Shown here: positions 1 to 6,966 of the stretch, in pieces | Layout: the number at the start of each line of letters is the position of its first letter | Numbering within the stretch: the stretch's first letter is position 1 | NCBI GenBank assembly: GCA_051657745.1 | Contig: JBOFLG010000146.1 | Location: 1 to 24,679 of the forward strand | Length of the DNA stretch: 24,679 bases | Direction: 5' to 3' | From: JBOFLG01 sp051657745 | Lineage (GTDB): Bacteria; Actinomycetota; Actinomycetes; Actinomycetales; Dermatophilaceae | Notes under the pieces: model-generated | What the model saw: the letters and a program-made list of their open reading frames with translations, nothing else | Databases searched by the model: none | Told to the model about the DNA's origin: nothing | Position numbers and translations under genes: made by a program

Positions 1-145
1 CCGCACCCGCCGGATGAACGCCACCCCCGCGACTGTAGAGGACCCCATTAGTGCGTGAAACCGCACCAACCACCACGCATCACCGCAGGTCACAGACCCG
101 AGCCGCCGTCGCTCCGCGAGCGGTGAGCCAAGTCAGGCCAGAGCC

Positions 146-292
146 ATGTCCAACGACGCGCTGTTCTTGACCATCGCCGGCCTGTCGCTGGATTGGGCAC
201 AGCAAACCCCGGTCGTGTGCTCTGACCTCGCGGTCTACAGGGACGGCTCCGGGGTGCTCCGGGGTGTTCCCGACCAGGGGAGATGGGGATGA
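146..292 (+). CDS. possible small ORF (48 aa) coupled to the Abi-like gene
   Basis: An open frame of 48 codons begins MSNDALFLTIAG. Its TGA overlaps the ATG of the following Abi-like gene as ATGA, an arrangement typical of translational coupling. No known family is recognised and no convincing Shine-Dalgarno sequence is visible. It could equally be a remnant of the upstream part of the Abi-like locus. Bases 1-145 show nothing I can assign. Confidence 0.2.
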   Translation: MSNDALFLTIAGLSLDWAQQTPVVCSDLAVYRDGSGVLRGVPDQGRWG

Positions 293-628
293 CTGACCAG
301 ACAAACTCGTGGGAGTTGCTGCAGACCCACTTCGCGCCGGCGCGTCTACGCCACTACCTCCGCGGCGCCGACGGTGACCACGGCCGAGCTGAGGCCCTCT
401 ACCGCGTGGAACGCGGAGATCTCCGGAGCGTTCCAGGTGGCTCTGGCGCACCTGGACGTTGCATTGCGGAACACCATCGACGCCCAACTCACTCGACGTC
501 ACCCACGGCCGGGGCGCGAGGGCCACTGGATCTTCGACGAGCACTTCGAGCTCGGGCGTAACCGAACCGGAAAAGGTGGCGTTCCCGTACGGCGGCGAGG
601 CGGGCGACGGGTCAGGCGGCCGGGGTGA
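289..628 (+). pseudogene. Abi_2-like (abortive infection) protein, frameshifted remnant
   Basis: Two overlapping frames together read like the N-terminal part of an Abi-like protein (AbiD/F, Pfam Abi_2 type). The frame from 289 gives WELLQTHFAPARLRHYL and ends usefully at ALYR near 405. One extra base (the G around 404-406) then moves the conserved continuation WNAEISGAF...LAHLDVALRNTIDAQL into the frame that runs to a stop at 626-628. Removing one base restores LYRWNAE, the expected block. The 3' half of a normal 200-300 aa protein is missing, and the frame runs into the end of the convergent tyrS. Abi_2 proteins are associated with phage exclusion; this copy should be inactive unless the shift is a sequencing error. 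The family call is from memory of the motif pattern. Confidence 0.55.
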
Positions 629-2009
629 TCCGGGCCAGCTTGCGGCCGACCTTGAGGTAGAACGTGCCGGCCTGGCCGTCGAGCTTGTCCTGAACCAGGG
701 TGGCCAGTGGTTCGCGGGTGTCGTCGGCGGTCAGCAGCACCTGCTCCTGGCCGTCCGCTGACTCGGCCACCAAGCGCAGCCCGTTCTGCTGCGCGACCCG
801 GCGGACATCCCCGTTGCTGGTGGCAAAACCGAGGGCCTTGACGACCTCGGTGACCGGCTGGTTCGGGTCGGCGACCGTGGGCAGATTCTCGATCTCCCCG
901 AAGGTGCGGGTGGAGAAGCGGGCGACGAACTCCTCGCGTGCCTTCATCGCGGCATCGACCCCGTGGATGGCGGCGGTGACCTCCCCGGCGAGGATCTTCT
1001 TCAGGTCCATCGGATGAAGAGTCCCGGCTGCCACCCGACCGGTGGTGACGGCGATCTCGGAGTCCAGCCATTCCGACAGGGCCCGGAGGTAGGGCTCGGT
1101 GAGCCGGTCCGGGGCCGACATGATCTTGCCGAAGATCTCGCCGGCTGGCGCGGTCAGCGGGACGTAGTTTCCCTTGGACTTGCTCATCTTGGCCCCGGTG
1201 CCGTCCGTTCCCTCGATCAACGAGGTGGCGACCACCAGTTCCGGGGTCTGGCCGCAGATGTCCATGACCTTGCGGCACATCTGCATATTGAGGAACTGGT
1301 CGATCCCACCGACCTCGAGGTCGCAGCTGGTCTCCACGGAGTCCAGCGCCATCACCACCGAGTACATCAGCTCGGCCAGTGAGAGGCCCTGCCCGGTGTC
1401 GAGGCGGGTGCGGAAATCCTCTCGCTGCAGCGGCATCGACACCGGGATCTGCGCGGTGATCTCGATGACTCTCGGCAAGGTGACCTCTCGGAGCCAGTCG
1501 CCGTTGTGGCGAAACTCGGCCCGGTCGAAGTCGAAGAACGGCGTGACCTGCTGGCGGTAGGTGGTGAGGTTGCGGGCGATGTCCTCGTCGGTCAGGGCGG
1601 GGCGGTCGTCGGAGCGCCCGGACGGGTCGCCGATCTTGGCAGTCATATCCCCGACGATGAACACCACGTGGTGGCCCATTCGCTGGAACCGGCTGAGCAG
1701 CAGCATGGGCACCGCGTGTCCGAGGTGCACCTCGGCCCCGGTCGGGTCGATGCCGAACTTGGCGACGAACCGGCGGTTCTTCGCGTCGGCCGCGAGGATC
1801 CGTTCCGCCAGCGCATCGGCGGACGGCTGAAGTTCCTGCGCACGAGCGGCGATCAGCACGGCTTGGTCGGCCGGGGCCAGGTCGGACAGGTCCAGACTGC
1901 GGCGCTGGGTGGTCTCGGTCAGCAGTTCCCGCACCGTGGCGTCAGCCGCAAGGTCTGCACCGTTCAGTAGGGCGGTGGTGCGGTCAACGGACTGGCTCAG
2001 TCTGGTCAT
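612..2009 (-). CDS. tyrS: tyrosyl-tRNA synthetase, TyrZ-like type
   Basis: Class I aminoacyl-tRNA synthetase that charges tRNA-Tyr in the cytoplasm. The 465-aa protein carries KFGIDPTG then HLGH (residues 95-98, the HIGH box), GDMTAKIGDPSGRS, KMSKS (274-278) and a C-terminal S4-like RNA-binding domain (about 395-460). The GIDPTG..HLGHAVPM pattern and the later KMSKS spacing match the TyrZ group rather than the E. coli TyrS group. The ATG at 2009 was chosen because GAGGAG lies 7 nt upstream; an in-frame TTG at 2012 is less likely. In the tyrosine-pocket block, known TyrRSs have YxxxQxxD; here it reads YSVVMALD (216-223), so the glutamine is Met220. It is the last gene of a minus-strand run and converges on the Abi-like remnant. 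Confidence 0.9.
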   Translation of the reverse strand: MTRLSQSVDRTTALLNGADLAADATVRELLTETTQRRSLDLSDLAPADQAVLIAARAQELQPSADALAERILAADAKNRRFVAKFGIDPTGAEVHLGHAVPMLLLSRFQRMGHHVVFIVGDMTAKIGDPSGRSDDRPALTDEDIARNLTTYRQQVTPFFDFDRAEFRHNGDWLREVTLPRVIEITAQIPVSMPLQREDFRTRLDTGQGLSLAELMYSVVMALDSVETSCDLEVGGIDQFLNMQMCRKVMDICGQTPELVVATSLIEGTDGTGAKMSKSKGNYVPLTAPAGEIFGKIMSAPDRLTEPYLRALSEWLDSEIAVTTGRVAAGTLHPMDLKKILAGEVTAAIHGVDAAMKAREEFVARFSTRTFGEIENLPTVADPNQPVTEVVKALGFATSNGDVRRVAQQNGLRLVAESADGQEQVLLTADDTREPLATLVQDKLDGQAGTFYLKVGRKLARITPAA

Positions 2010-2087
2010 CAACGCTCTCCTCGAAGCCCATGTACCCCGCCACGTTATCGGGGCCGAGCCGGGTCGGTGCCGCCGCGGTCGCCGGTC

Positions 2088-2102
2088 GCCGGCATCGCCG
2101 GC
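2088..2102 (-). terminator. short hairpin between the dioxygenase and tyrS
   Basis: GCCGGC-ATC-GCCGGC forms a 6-bp stem with a 3-nt loop just after the stop codon of the dioxygenase gene. No U tract follows. It may be a weak terminator or attenuator separating the dioxygenase from tyrS. Confidence 0.3.
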
Positions 2103-2105
2103 CGC

Positions 2106-2891
2106 TCAGGTGAACTGCCAGGAGCGTTTGCTGAGGCCGAACCAGAACCCGTCGATCACGCTTCGGCCGGCCACCGCGCCGGATGCCGAGGCGGCGCCAA
2201 GTGCCACATAGAGCGGTGCCCAGTGCTCGGTCCGCGGGTGTGCCTCGTGCGGAGCCGGGGCCTGGTGGATGACGTCGAGCACCGCGTCGACGTCTCCGCC
2301 GCCGACCGTCTCGGCCGCCCAGTGGTCGAATTCGGCGGACGCAGTGGGGGGCGGCGCGTCCGCACTCGCCGACGGGTCGAACCAGGCCAGGTTGTGCGTG
2401 GTGAAGCCCGACCCCATGACCAGCACGCCCTCGTCGCGCAGCGGCGCCAGCCGCTGGCCGAGCTCGAATAGCCGCTGCGGGTCCAGGGTCGGCATCGACA
2501 GCTGGAGTACTGGCACGTCGGCGTCGGGGAACATCTCGACCAGTGGCACGTACGCCCCGTGGTCGAGCCCACGGGTGGAGTCCTCGCGCACCGTTTCGCC
2601 CGCGTCGGCGAGCAGCATGCCCACCGACCGGGCGAGCGCCGGCGCTCCCGGCGCGGCATAGGTGACGTCGTAGTAGCGCTGCGGGAACCCCCAGAAGTCG
2701 TAGGTCAGCGGCACGTCGCCGGAGGTCGCCGACACCGACGTCGGCGCGTGCTCCCAGTGCGCCGAGACGACCAGCACGGACGCCGGCCGGGGCAGGTTCG
2801 CCGACCAGGCTGCGAGCTGTGCGGTCCACCGGGCATCATCGGCGAGCGGCGGCGCGCCATGGCTGAGGAACAGCACCGGCTGTCGAGACAC
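2106..2891 (-). CDS. DODA/YgiD-type extradiol ring-cleavage dioxygenase (LigB superfamily)
   Basis: Predicted Fe/Zn-dependent 4,5-DOPA dioxygenase-like enzyme of the class III extradiol (LigB) family. Family members open catechol-type rings; the natural substrate in bacteria is usually unknown. The N-terminus reads PVLFLSHGAPP (candidate metal ligand His11), followed by VVSAHWEH (His45), LDHGAYVPLVEMFPDADVPV and MGSGFTTHNL, all characteristic of the family. Length (261 aa) is normal. The GTG at 2891 is chosen because GAGGAGG lies 8 nt upstream; a longer frame from 2948 would overlap the response regulator and adds no conserved sequence. It starts 31 nt after the regulator gene's stop codon on the same strand, so it could be co-transcribed with the two-component genes. 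A palindrome sits in that gap. Confidence 0.85.
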   Translation of the reverse strand: MSRQPVLFLSHGAPPLADDARWTAQLAAWSANLPRPASVLVVSAHWEHAPTSVSATSGDVPLTYDFWGFPQRYYDVTYAAPGAPALARSVGMLLADAGETVREDSTRGLDHGAYVPLVEMFPDADVPVLQLSMPTLDPQRLFELGQRLAPLRDEGVLVMGSGFTTHNLAWFDPSASADAPPPTASAEFDHWAAETVGGGDVDAVLDVIHQAPAPHEAHPRTEHWAPLYVALGAASASGAVAGRSVIDGFWFGLSKRSWQFT

Positions 2892-2908
2892 GGCGGCATC
2901 CTCCTCAC

Positions 2909-2926
2909 TTGAAGTTAACATTTCAA
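2909..2926. promoter_or_regulatory. operator-like imperfect palindrome upstream of the dioxygenase gene
   Basis: TTGAA-N8-TTCAA flanks a central GTTAAC. It is an AT-rich island in GC-rich DNA, directly upstream of the GAGGAGG of the dioxygenase gene and overlapping the stop codon of the response regulator gene. Its size resembles MarR-type operators, but no MarR gene is in the window. Binding is inference. Confidence 0.3.
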
Positions 2927-3645
2927 CCGTACCCGGGACCGGCGTCATGCACGAGGATCGCCACCTGGGTGCGGTTCTCCAGGTCGAGTTTGGTGAGGAT
3001 GCGGCCCACGTGCGCCTTCACCGTCCCAATGCTCAGGAAGAGCGCCGCCCCGATCTCCGAGTTGCTGTCACCGCGCGCCACCGCGCGGGCCACGTCGTGC
3101 TCCCGCTCGGTGAGCACCGCCAGGGCCGCCCGCGCGGCCGACCGGCGCCGGTCGGCATCCGGACCGCCGGATGACGCAGCGCCGGTCACCGCGGCGATGA
3201 GCGCCGAGGTCGCGCTCGGCGAGAGCCGCGGCTCGCCCGCGACCACGGCGTGCACGGCCTCGACCAATCGGACCGGCGGGGTGTCCTTGAGGAGAAAGCC
3301 CTGCGCGCCCACCCGGATGGCCCGCAGCACCAACTCATCGGCGTCGAACGTGGTGAGCACGAGCACCCGCGGTGGGCGGGGCAGGGCGAGCACGTCGGCG
3401 GTGGCCGCGATGCCGTCGCGCACCGGCATCCGGATGTCCATCAGCACCACGTCGGGTGCGGTGCGGCGCACCAGGTCGAGGGCGTCGGCACCGTCGCCAG
3501 CCTCGCCGACCACCTCCAGCCGCGGGTCCCCACCGAGGATCATCGTCAACCCGGCCCGCACCAGCGGGTCGTCATCGACCAGGGCCACCCGGATCGTCGG
3601 CGGTGCGTCATCCCCGGGCTGCTCGCCGGTCCTCGCCGCGCTCAT
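2923..3645 (-). CDS. NarL/FixJ-family two-component response regulator
   Basis: DNA-binding response regulator of 240 aa. The receiver domain (about 17-135) has the acidic pocket VDDDP, the phospho-acceptor Asp in VVLMDIRMP (about residue 70), the switch Thr in LVLTTFDADE and the lysine in GFLLKD. The C-terminal LuxR-type helix-turn-helix (about 175-235) reads LTEREHDVARAVARG, then SIGTVKAHVGRIL. The ATG at 3645 is chosen because it forms an ATGA overlap with the kinase stop codon (3642-3644); an upstream ATG at 3654 is possible. It is translated coupled to the kinase and is expected to be phosphorylated by it. The probable target is the divergent ABC transporter operon, by analogy with LiaRS/DesKR-type modules (inference). 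Confidence 0.93.
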   Translation of the reverse strand: MSAARTGEQPGDDAPPTIRVALVDDDPLVRAGLTMILGGDPRLEVVGEAGDGADALDLVRRTAPDVVLMDIRMPVRDGIAATADVLALPRPPRVLVLTTFDADELVLRAIRVGAQGFLLKDTPPVRLVEAVHAVVAGEPRLSPSATSALIAAVTGAASSGGPDADRRRSAARAALAVLTEREHDVARAVARGDSNSEIGAALFLSIGTVKAHVGRILTKLDLENRTQVAILVHDAGPGYG

Positions 3646-4832
3646 ACCGGCCACGGTAGCGAGGCCCGCACGACGAACCGGCCGCTGTCATGACCCGCCC
3701 GCAGATGTCCGCCGAGCAGGTCGACGCGTTCGGTGAGCCCGAGGATGCCGAGCCGCGCGCCCGGTGGCGCCTCGACCCGGCGCACCGGCATCGGGTTGGC
3801 GACGACGACCTCGAGGCCGTCGCCGGGCGCGCCGCCGACAGTCACGGTCACCGTCGTGTCTGGGGCGTGCTTGCGCGCGTTGGTCAACGCTTCCTGGACC
3901 ACTCGGTAGACCGTGCGCCCGATCGTGGTCGGTACCTCGCCCACCACAGCGTTCTCGCAGGTGACCGACATCCCCGCCTGCCGGGCCTCGGCAATCAGGC
4001 GAGGGAGGCCATCGAGGTCGGGCTGTGGTCGTTCCGGGTGCTCGGATGACGGAGCCTCCTCCGGGCGCAGCACCCCCAGCACGTCCCGCAGGTCGCGCAG
4101 CGCCAGATGCGCGTTCTCCTCGATGGTCCGGGCCACCGCGACCTGCTGCGCGCGGGGGAGGTCGTCGCGGAAGGTGAGGGCGCCGGCGTGCATCGAGACC
4201 AGCGAGATCCGGTGCGCGAGCACGTCATGCATCTCGCGGGCGATCCGGGTGCGCTCGGCGGCGCGGGCCGCGGACACCAGGGCCTGCTGCTCGCGCTCGG
4301 CGGTCTCGGCGCGGTCGCGCAGGCTGGCGAGCCGCTCGCGGTCGCCGCCCACCGACCAACCCAGCGCGACGGCCACCGCGGAGCCGGCCACTCCCAAGAC
4401 CACGTCGACCCACACCGGGAACGCGTCCGCCTGCGGGTAGAGCGACTCGAAGAGCACCGACGCGGCGACGGTCGCCGGCACGACAGCCGCCAGCTCGGCC
4501 GGTCGCCGCCGGGTCGCCAGCGAGCACAGCGCCAGCGTCGACGGGCCGGCCGCCACTGCGGAAGCGCCGGAGAGCAGGCTGGTGACCACGGCGACGGCGA
4601 GCGGGGCACGCCGCCGCCCGAGGGTGAGGCCGAGGCTGACCGCTCCGACCAGCGGGTCACCCACGGCGAGCCAGAGCAGGACCCGGTCCGATGCCATCCC
4701 GTCGTCATCGACGGCCCCCGCGGTGAACGCCCAGGTAGCAACGCCGATCAGCACGACGACGATCAGCCGCCAGGTGTGGCTCCACCAGCCGAGCGGAGGC
4801 GGCGGGGGACTGGAAGTCCGCGCCGCCGTCAT
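3642..4832 (-). CDS. sensor histidine kinase, HisKA_3 type (DesK/LiaS/NarL-partner family)
   Basis: Membrane sensor kinase of 396 aa. Residues about 22-160 hold several hydrophobic segments (first one WRLIVVVLIGVATWAF, then about 50-70, 76-97, 113-131 and 140-160). A linker coiled coil follows (about 165-192). The dimerisation/phospho-acceptor block is ARTRIAREMHDVLAHRI-like, with His202. The N box VVQEALTNARKHA has Asn319, and the G box GARLGILGLTERV lies at 358-370. The start at 4832 follows a TACCAT -10-like box by 6 nt with no Shine-Dalgarno sequence, suggesting a leaderless mRNA; upstream codons in this frame look non-coding. No extracellular domain is visible, so it probably senses within the membrane. 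It is divergent from the ABC genes. Confidence 0.92.
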   Translation of the reverse strand: MTAARTSSPPPPPLGWWSHTWRLIVVVLIGVATWAFTAGAVDDDGMASDRVLLWLAVGDPLVGAVSLGLTLGRRRAPLAVAVVTSLLSGASAVAAGPSTLALCSLATRRRPAELAAVVPATVAASVLFESLYPQADAFPVWVDVVLGVAGSAVAVALGWSVGGDRERLASLRDRAETAEREQQALVSAARAAERTRIAREMHDVLAHRISLVSMHAGALTFRDDLPRAQQVAVARTIEENAHLALRDLRDVLGVLRPEEAPSSEHPERPQPDLDGLPRLIAEARQAGMSVTCENAVVGEVPTTIGRTVYRVVQEALTNARKHAPDTTVTVTVGGAPGDGLEVVVANPMPVRRVEAPPGARLGILGLTERVDLLGGHLRAGHDSGRFVVRASLPWPV

Positions 4833-4838
4833 CCGGCC

Positions 4839-4844
4839 ATGGTA
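4839..4844 (-). promoter_or_regulatory. -10 box for the kinase-regulator operon (leaderless start)
   Basis: TACCAT on the minus strand ends 6 nt before the ATG at 4832, so transcription should begin at or next to the start codon. No clear -35 is visible, as is common in actinobacteria. Confidence 0.4.
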
Positions 4845-4877
4845 GAGAGCGCACGGCATTCGAGGCTGCTGTCGAAA

Positions 4878-4890
4878 GTCCACCCTGGAC
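4878..4890. promoter_or_regulatory. perfect inverted repeat in the divergent kinase/ABC intergenic region
   Basis: GTCCA-CCC-TGGAC is a perfect 5+3+5 palindrome, 46 nt upstream of the kinase start and 83 nt upstream of the ABC start. It is the best candidate site for the response regulator to control one or both divergent units. The assignment is inference. Confidence 0.35.
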
Positions 4891-4972
4891 GATGCCGGAT
4901 GTAGACCGAAGACACCCTGCCCAGGCAGTCGGATGGATGTGCCGCGCCGGTCTGATCGCAACACTGGGCACC

Positions 4973-5866
4973 ATGATCCAGATCGAGAACCTCACGAAAT
5001 GCTACGGCCGGGTCACCGCGGTCGACGGCGTCACTTTCGCGGTGCCAGCCGGGTCGGTCACCGGCTTCCTCGGCCCGAACGGAGCCGGCAAGTCCACCGT
5101 GATGCGGATGATCACCGGGCTCACCCCACCGACCAGCGGCCGGGCTACCGTGTTCGGTCGCGACTACCGCGACCTGCCCAACCCAGGCAGCCGGGTGGGC
5201 GTCATGCTCGACGCGTCTGCCCAGCACGCCGGCCGCACCGGCCGCGAGGTGCTGACGCTCAGCGCGATGACCATCGGTGTCGACCGTTCCCGCGTCAACA
5301 CCGTGCGGGCCCTGGTCGGTCTCACTGACGACGAGGCCGGCCGCCGGGTTCGCACCTACTCCCTCGGCATGCGGCAGCGGCTCGGCCTGGCTAGCGCATT
5401 TCTCGGCGAGCCCGAGGTGCTCGTGCTCGACGAGCCGGTCAACGGCCTGGACCCGCAGGGCATCCGCTGGATGCGCACGCTGCTGCGCGACTTCGCCGAC
5501 CGCGGTGGTGCCGTGCTGCTCTCCTCGCATCTGCTGCATGAGGTGCAGGCGGTCGCCGACAAACTCGTCGTCATCGGCCGCGGGCGGATCGTGGCCAGCG
5601 GCACGATGGCGGAGCTCGTCTCCGGCATCGGTACCCGGGTGCACTCGGATGACGACCGCGCCCTCGCCGAAGCTCTCACCTCCGCAGGGCATACCGCCAC
5701 CCAGGCCGGCGACGCCCTCGTCGTGGCGGCGGAACCGGCTGTCGTCGGCCGGGTCGCCCTGGCTGCCGGGATCGCGGTGCACGACCTGCGCCCGCACGGG
5801 TCCGAGGGCCTCGAGGACCTGTTCCTCAGGCTCACCGTCGCCGACGCGCGGGAGGTGGCGGCATGA
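4973..5866 (+). CDS. ABC transporter ATP-binding protein (CcmA/DrrA-like exporter ATPase)
   Basis: Cytoplasmic ATPase of 297 aa that powers the adjacent permease. Walker A is GPNGAGKST (34-42), the signature is YSLGMRQ (129-135), Walker B is VLVLDEP (149-155) with D-loop NGLDPQG, and the H-loop is SSH (184-186). The LGMRQR signature and NGLDPQG D-loop fit the DrrA/BcrA/NatA-type group used for drug, bacteriocin or envelope-stress export. The ATG at 4973 gives the standard start MIQIENLTK; no good Shine-Dalgarno is present. The stop overlaps the permease start as ATGA, so the two are coupled. The divergent two-component operon suggests inducible expression. The substrate is unknown. Confidence 0.93.
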   Translation: MIQIENLTKCYGRVTAVDGVTFAVPAGSVTGFLGPNGAGKSTVMRMITGLTPPTSGRATVFGRDYRDLPNPGSRVGVMLDASAQHAGRTGREVLTLSAMTIGVDRSRVNTVRALVGLTDDEAGRRVRTYSLGMRQRLGLASAFLGEPEVLVLDEPVNGLDPQGIRWMRTLLRDFADRGGAVLLSSHLLHEVQAVADKLVVIGRGRIVASGTMAELVSGIGTRVHSDDDRALAEALTSAGHTATQAGDALVVAAEPAVVGRVALAAGIAVHDLRPHGSEGLEDLFLRLTVADAREVAA

Positions 5867-6729
5867 ACACCTCGACCGGGCCGAGTCTCCGACGACTCGA
5901 CGCGGGTGACGTGCGGGACGCTGGTGCGTCATCCCAGGACGTTCCTGGGGCGAGGCGCCAGGGTGCCGCCCCCGGCGGGAAAGTCGGGAGGGCGGGGGTG
6001 CCGTTGGCGCGACTGTTCCGCGTCGAGTTGCGCAAACTGCTCGATACCCGGGCGGGCCGCTGGCTCGCGGGAGTCACCGCACTCATCGCGGTACTGGTCG
6101 TCGCGGCGGTGCTGATCTGGGGTGAGTCGAGCGACCTCGCGTTCGCCGAACTCATCCCGCTCGCGATGCTGCCACTCGGCAGCCTTCTGCCGGTGCTCGG
6201 GATCCTGACCGCCACGGCCGAGTGGTCGCAGCGCACCGGCATGGTCACGTTCGTCCTCGAGCCGCACCGCGGCCGCGTCGTCGCCGCGAAGGTTGCCGCG
6301 GCGGCGGTGCTCGGCCTCGGCGTCGTCGGTACCGCGTTCGCCGGGGCAGCCGTGCTCTACCTCGGCGTGGTGGTGACCCGCGGCCTGGCCGCCGACTGGT
6401 CGGTGCCCGGCGATGTCGTCGGTGGGGTCGCCCTGGCCATGGTGGTGGTGCTGGTCCAGGGCGTTGCCTTCGGGCTGTTGTTCCTCAACACCCCGCTGGC
6501 GATCGTCGTCTCGCTGGTGCTGCCCACCGCCTTCAGCCTCATCGGCGGGCTGGCTTCCGGGTTCGCTGAGGTCGCGCGGTGGCTCGACCTCTCGACGGTC
6601 ATCGAGCCGTTGCTGGCCGGAGCGATGACGTCGGCGGACTGGGCACACCTCGGCACCGCGTCGGTGGTCTGGGTCGGGCTGCCACTCGGGGTCGGCACCT
6701 GGCGGGTGCTGACCGCGGAGATCGCCTGA
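5863..6729 (+). CDS. ABC transporter permease (ABC-2 type)
   Basis: Membrane component of 288 aa forming the exporter with the preceding ATPase. After an unusual hydrophilic leader (1-47) comes the typical start LFRVELRKLLDTRAGRW, then about six membrane segments (about 68-85, 97-118, 142-168, 185-205, 210-230 and 265-280). This matches ABC-2/BcrB-like permeases, which normally start near the LFRVELRKL motif. The leader contains a GC-rich inverted repeat (5933-5949) and the GCGGGAAAGT element, so roughly 20 residues (about 24-43) seem to derive from an inserted intergenic-type repeat. The ATG at 5863 overlaps the ATPase stop; a GTG at 5998 just before LARLFRVEL is an alternative. A nested inverted repeat follows the gene. 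Confidence 0.88.
   Translation: MNTSTGPSLRRLDAGDVRDAGASSQDVPGARRQGAAPGGKVGRAGVPLARLFRVELRKLLDTRAGRWLAGVTALIAVLVVAAVLIWGESSDLAFAELIPLAMLPLGSLLPVLGILTATAEWSQRTGMVTFVLEPHRGRVVAAKVAAAAVLGLGVVGTAFAGAAVLYLGVVVTRGLAADWSVPGDVVGGVALAMVVVLVQGVAFGLLFLNTPLAIVVSLVLPTAFSLIGGLASGFAEVARWLDLSTVIEPLLAGAMTSADWAHLGTASVVWVGLPLGVGTWRVLTAEIA
5933..5990. repeat. dispersed palindromic repeat copy inside the permease reading frame
   Basis: CCCAGGA-CGT-TCCTGGG (5933-5949) is a perfect 7-bp stem. It is followed by a GC-rich stretch and GCGGGAAAGTCGGG (5975-5988), which resembles the elements at 19541-19555 and 22991-23005. The element is translated as part of the permease N-terminus. Confidence 0.45.
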
Positions 6730-6741
6730 CCGAGCCCCCGT

Positions 6742-6824
6742 TTCCCCGACGGTGCCGCCGAGGGTGCGCTCGGCACGCCTCGGATCGGCGTGCTGAGCCA
6801 GCCGTGGTCGGCACGGTCGGGGAA
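6742..6824. repeat. nested inverted repeat after the ABC operon
   Basis: Outer arms 6742-6757 and 6809-6824 pair at 15 of 16 positions (TTCCCCGACGGTGCCG against its near reverse complement). Inside lies a perfect hairpin GCACGCC (6773-6779) with GGCGTGC (6787-6793), and GTGCCGCCGAG can pair with CTCGGCAC. The predicted shape is a multi-branched hairpin. It may terminate the ABC operon; no U tract is present. Confidence 0.5.
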
Positions 6825-6966
6825 GGGCGGTGGAAAGACCGGGGTGACGGAGACGGTCAAGGTTTCGCGCCCGACGCTCCGGGGCGTTACCGTTCGTCGC
6901 GTCTACCGCGTCCGAGCAGCGACGATTCCGGTGCACGCGGCCGGACGGAACGGAATAGGTGCACTC

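Noticed and set aside
4829..5932. 367-codon minus-strand open frame opposite the ABC ATPase
   Set aside because: Antisense shadow of the ATPase with no recognisable domain.
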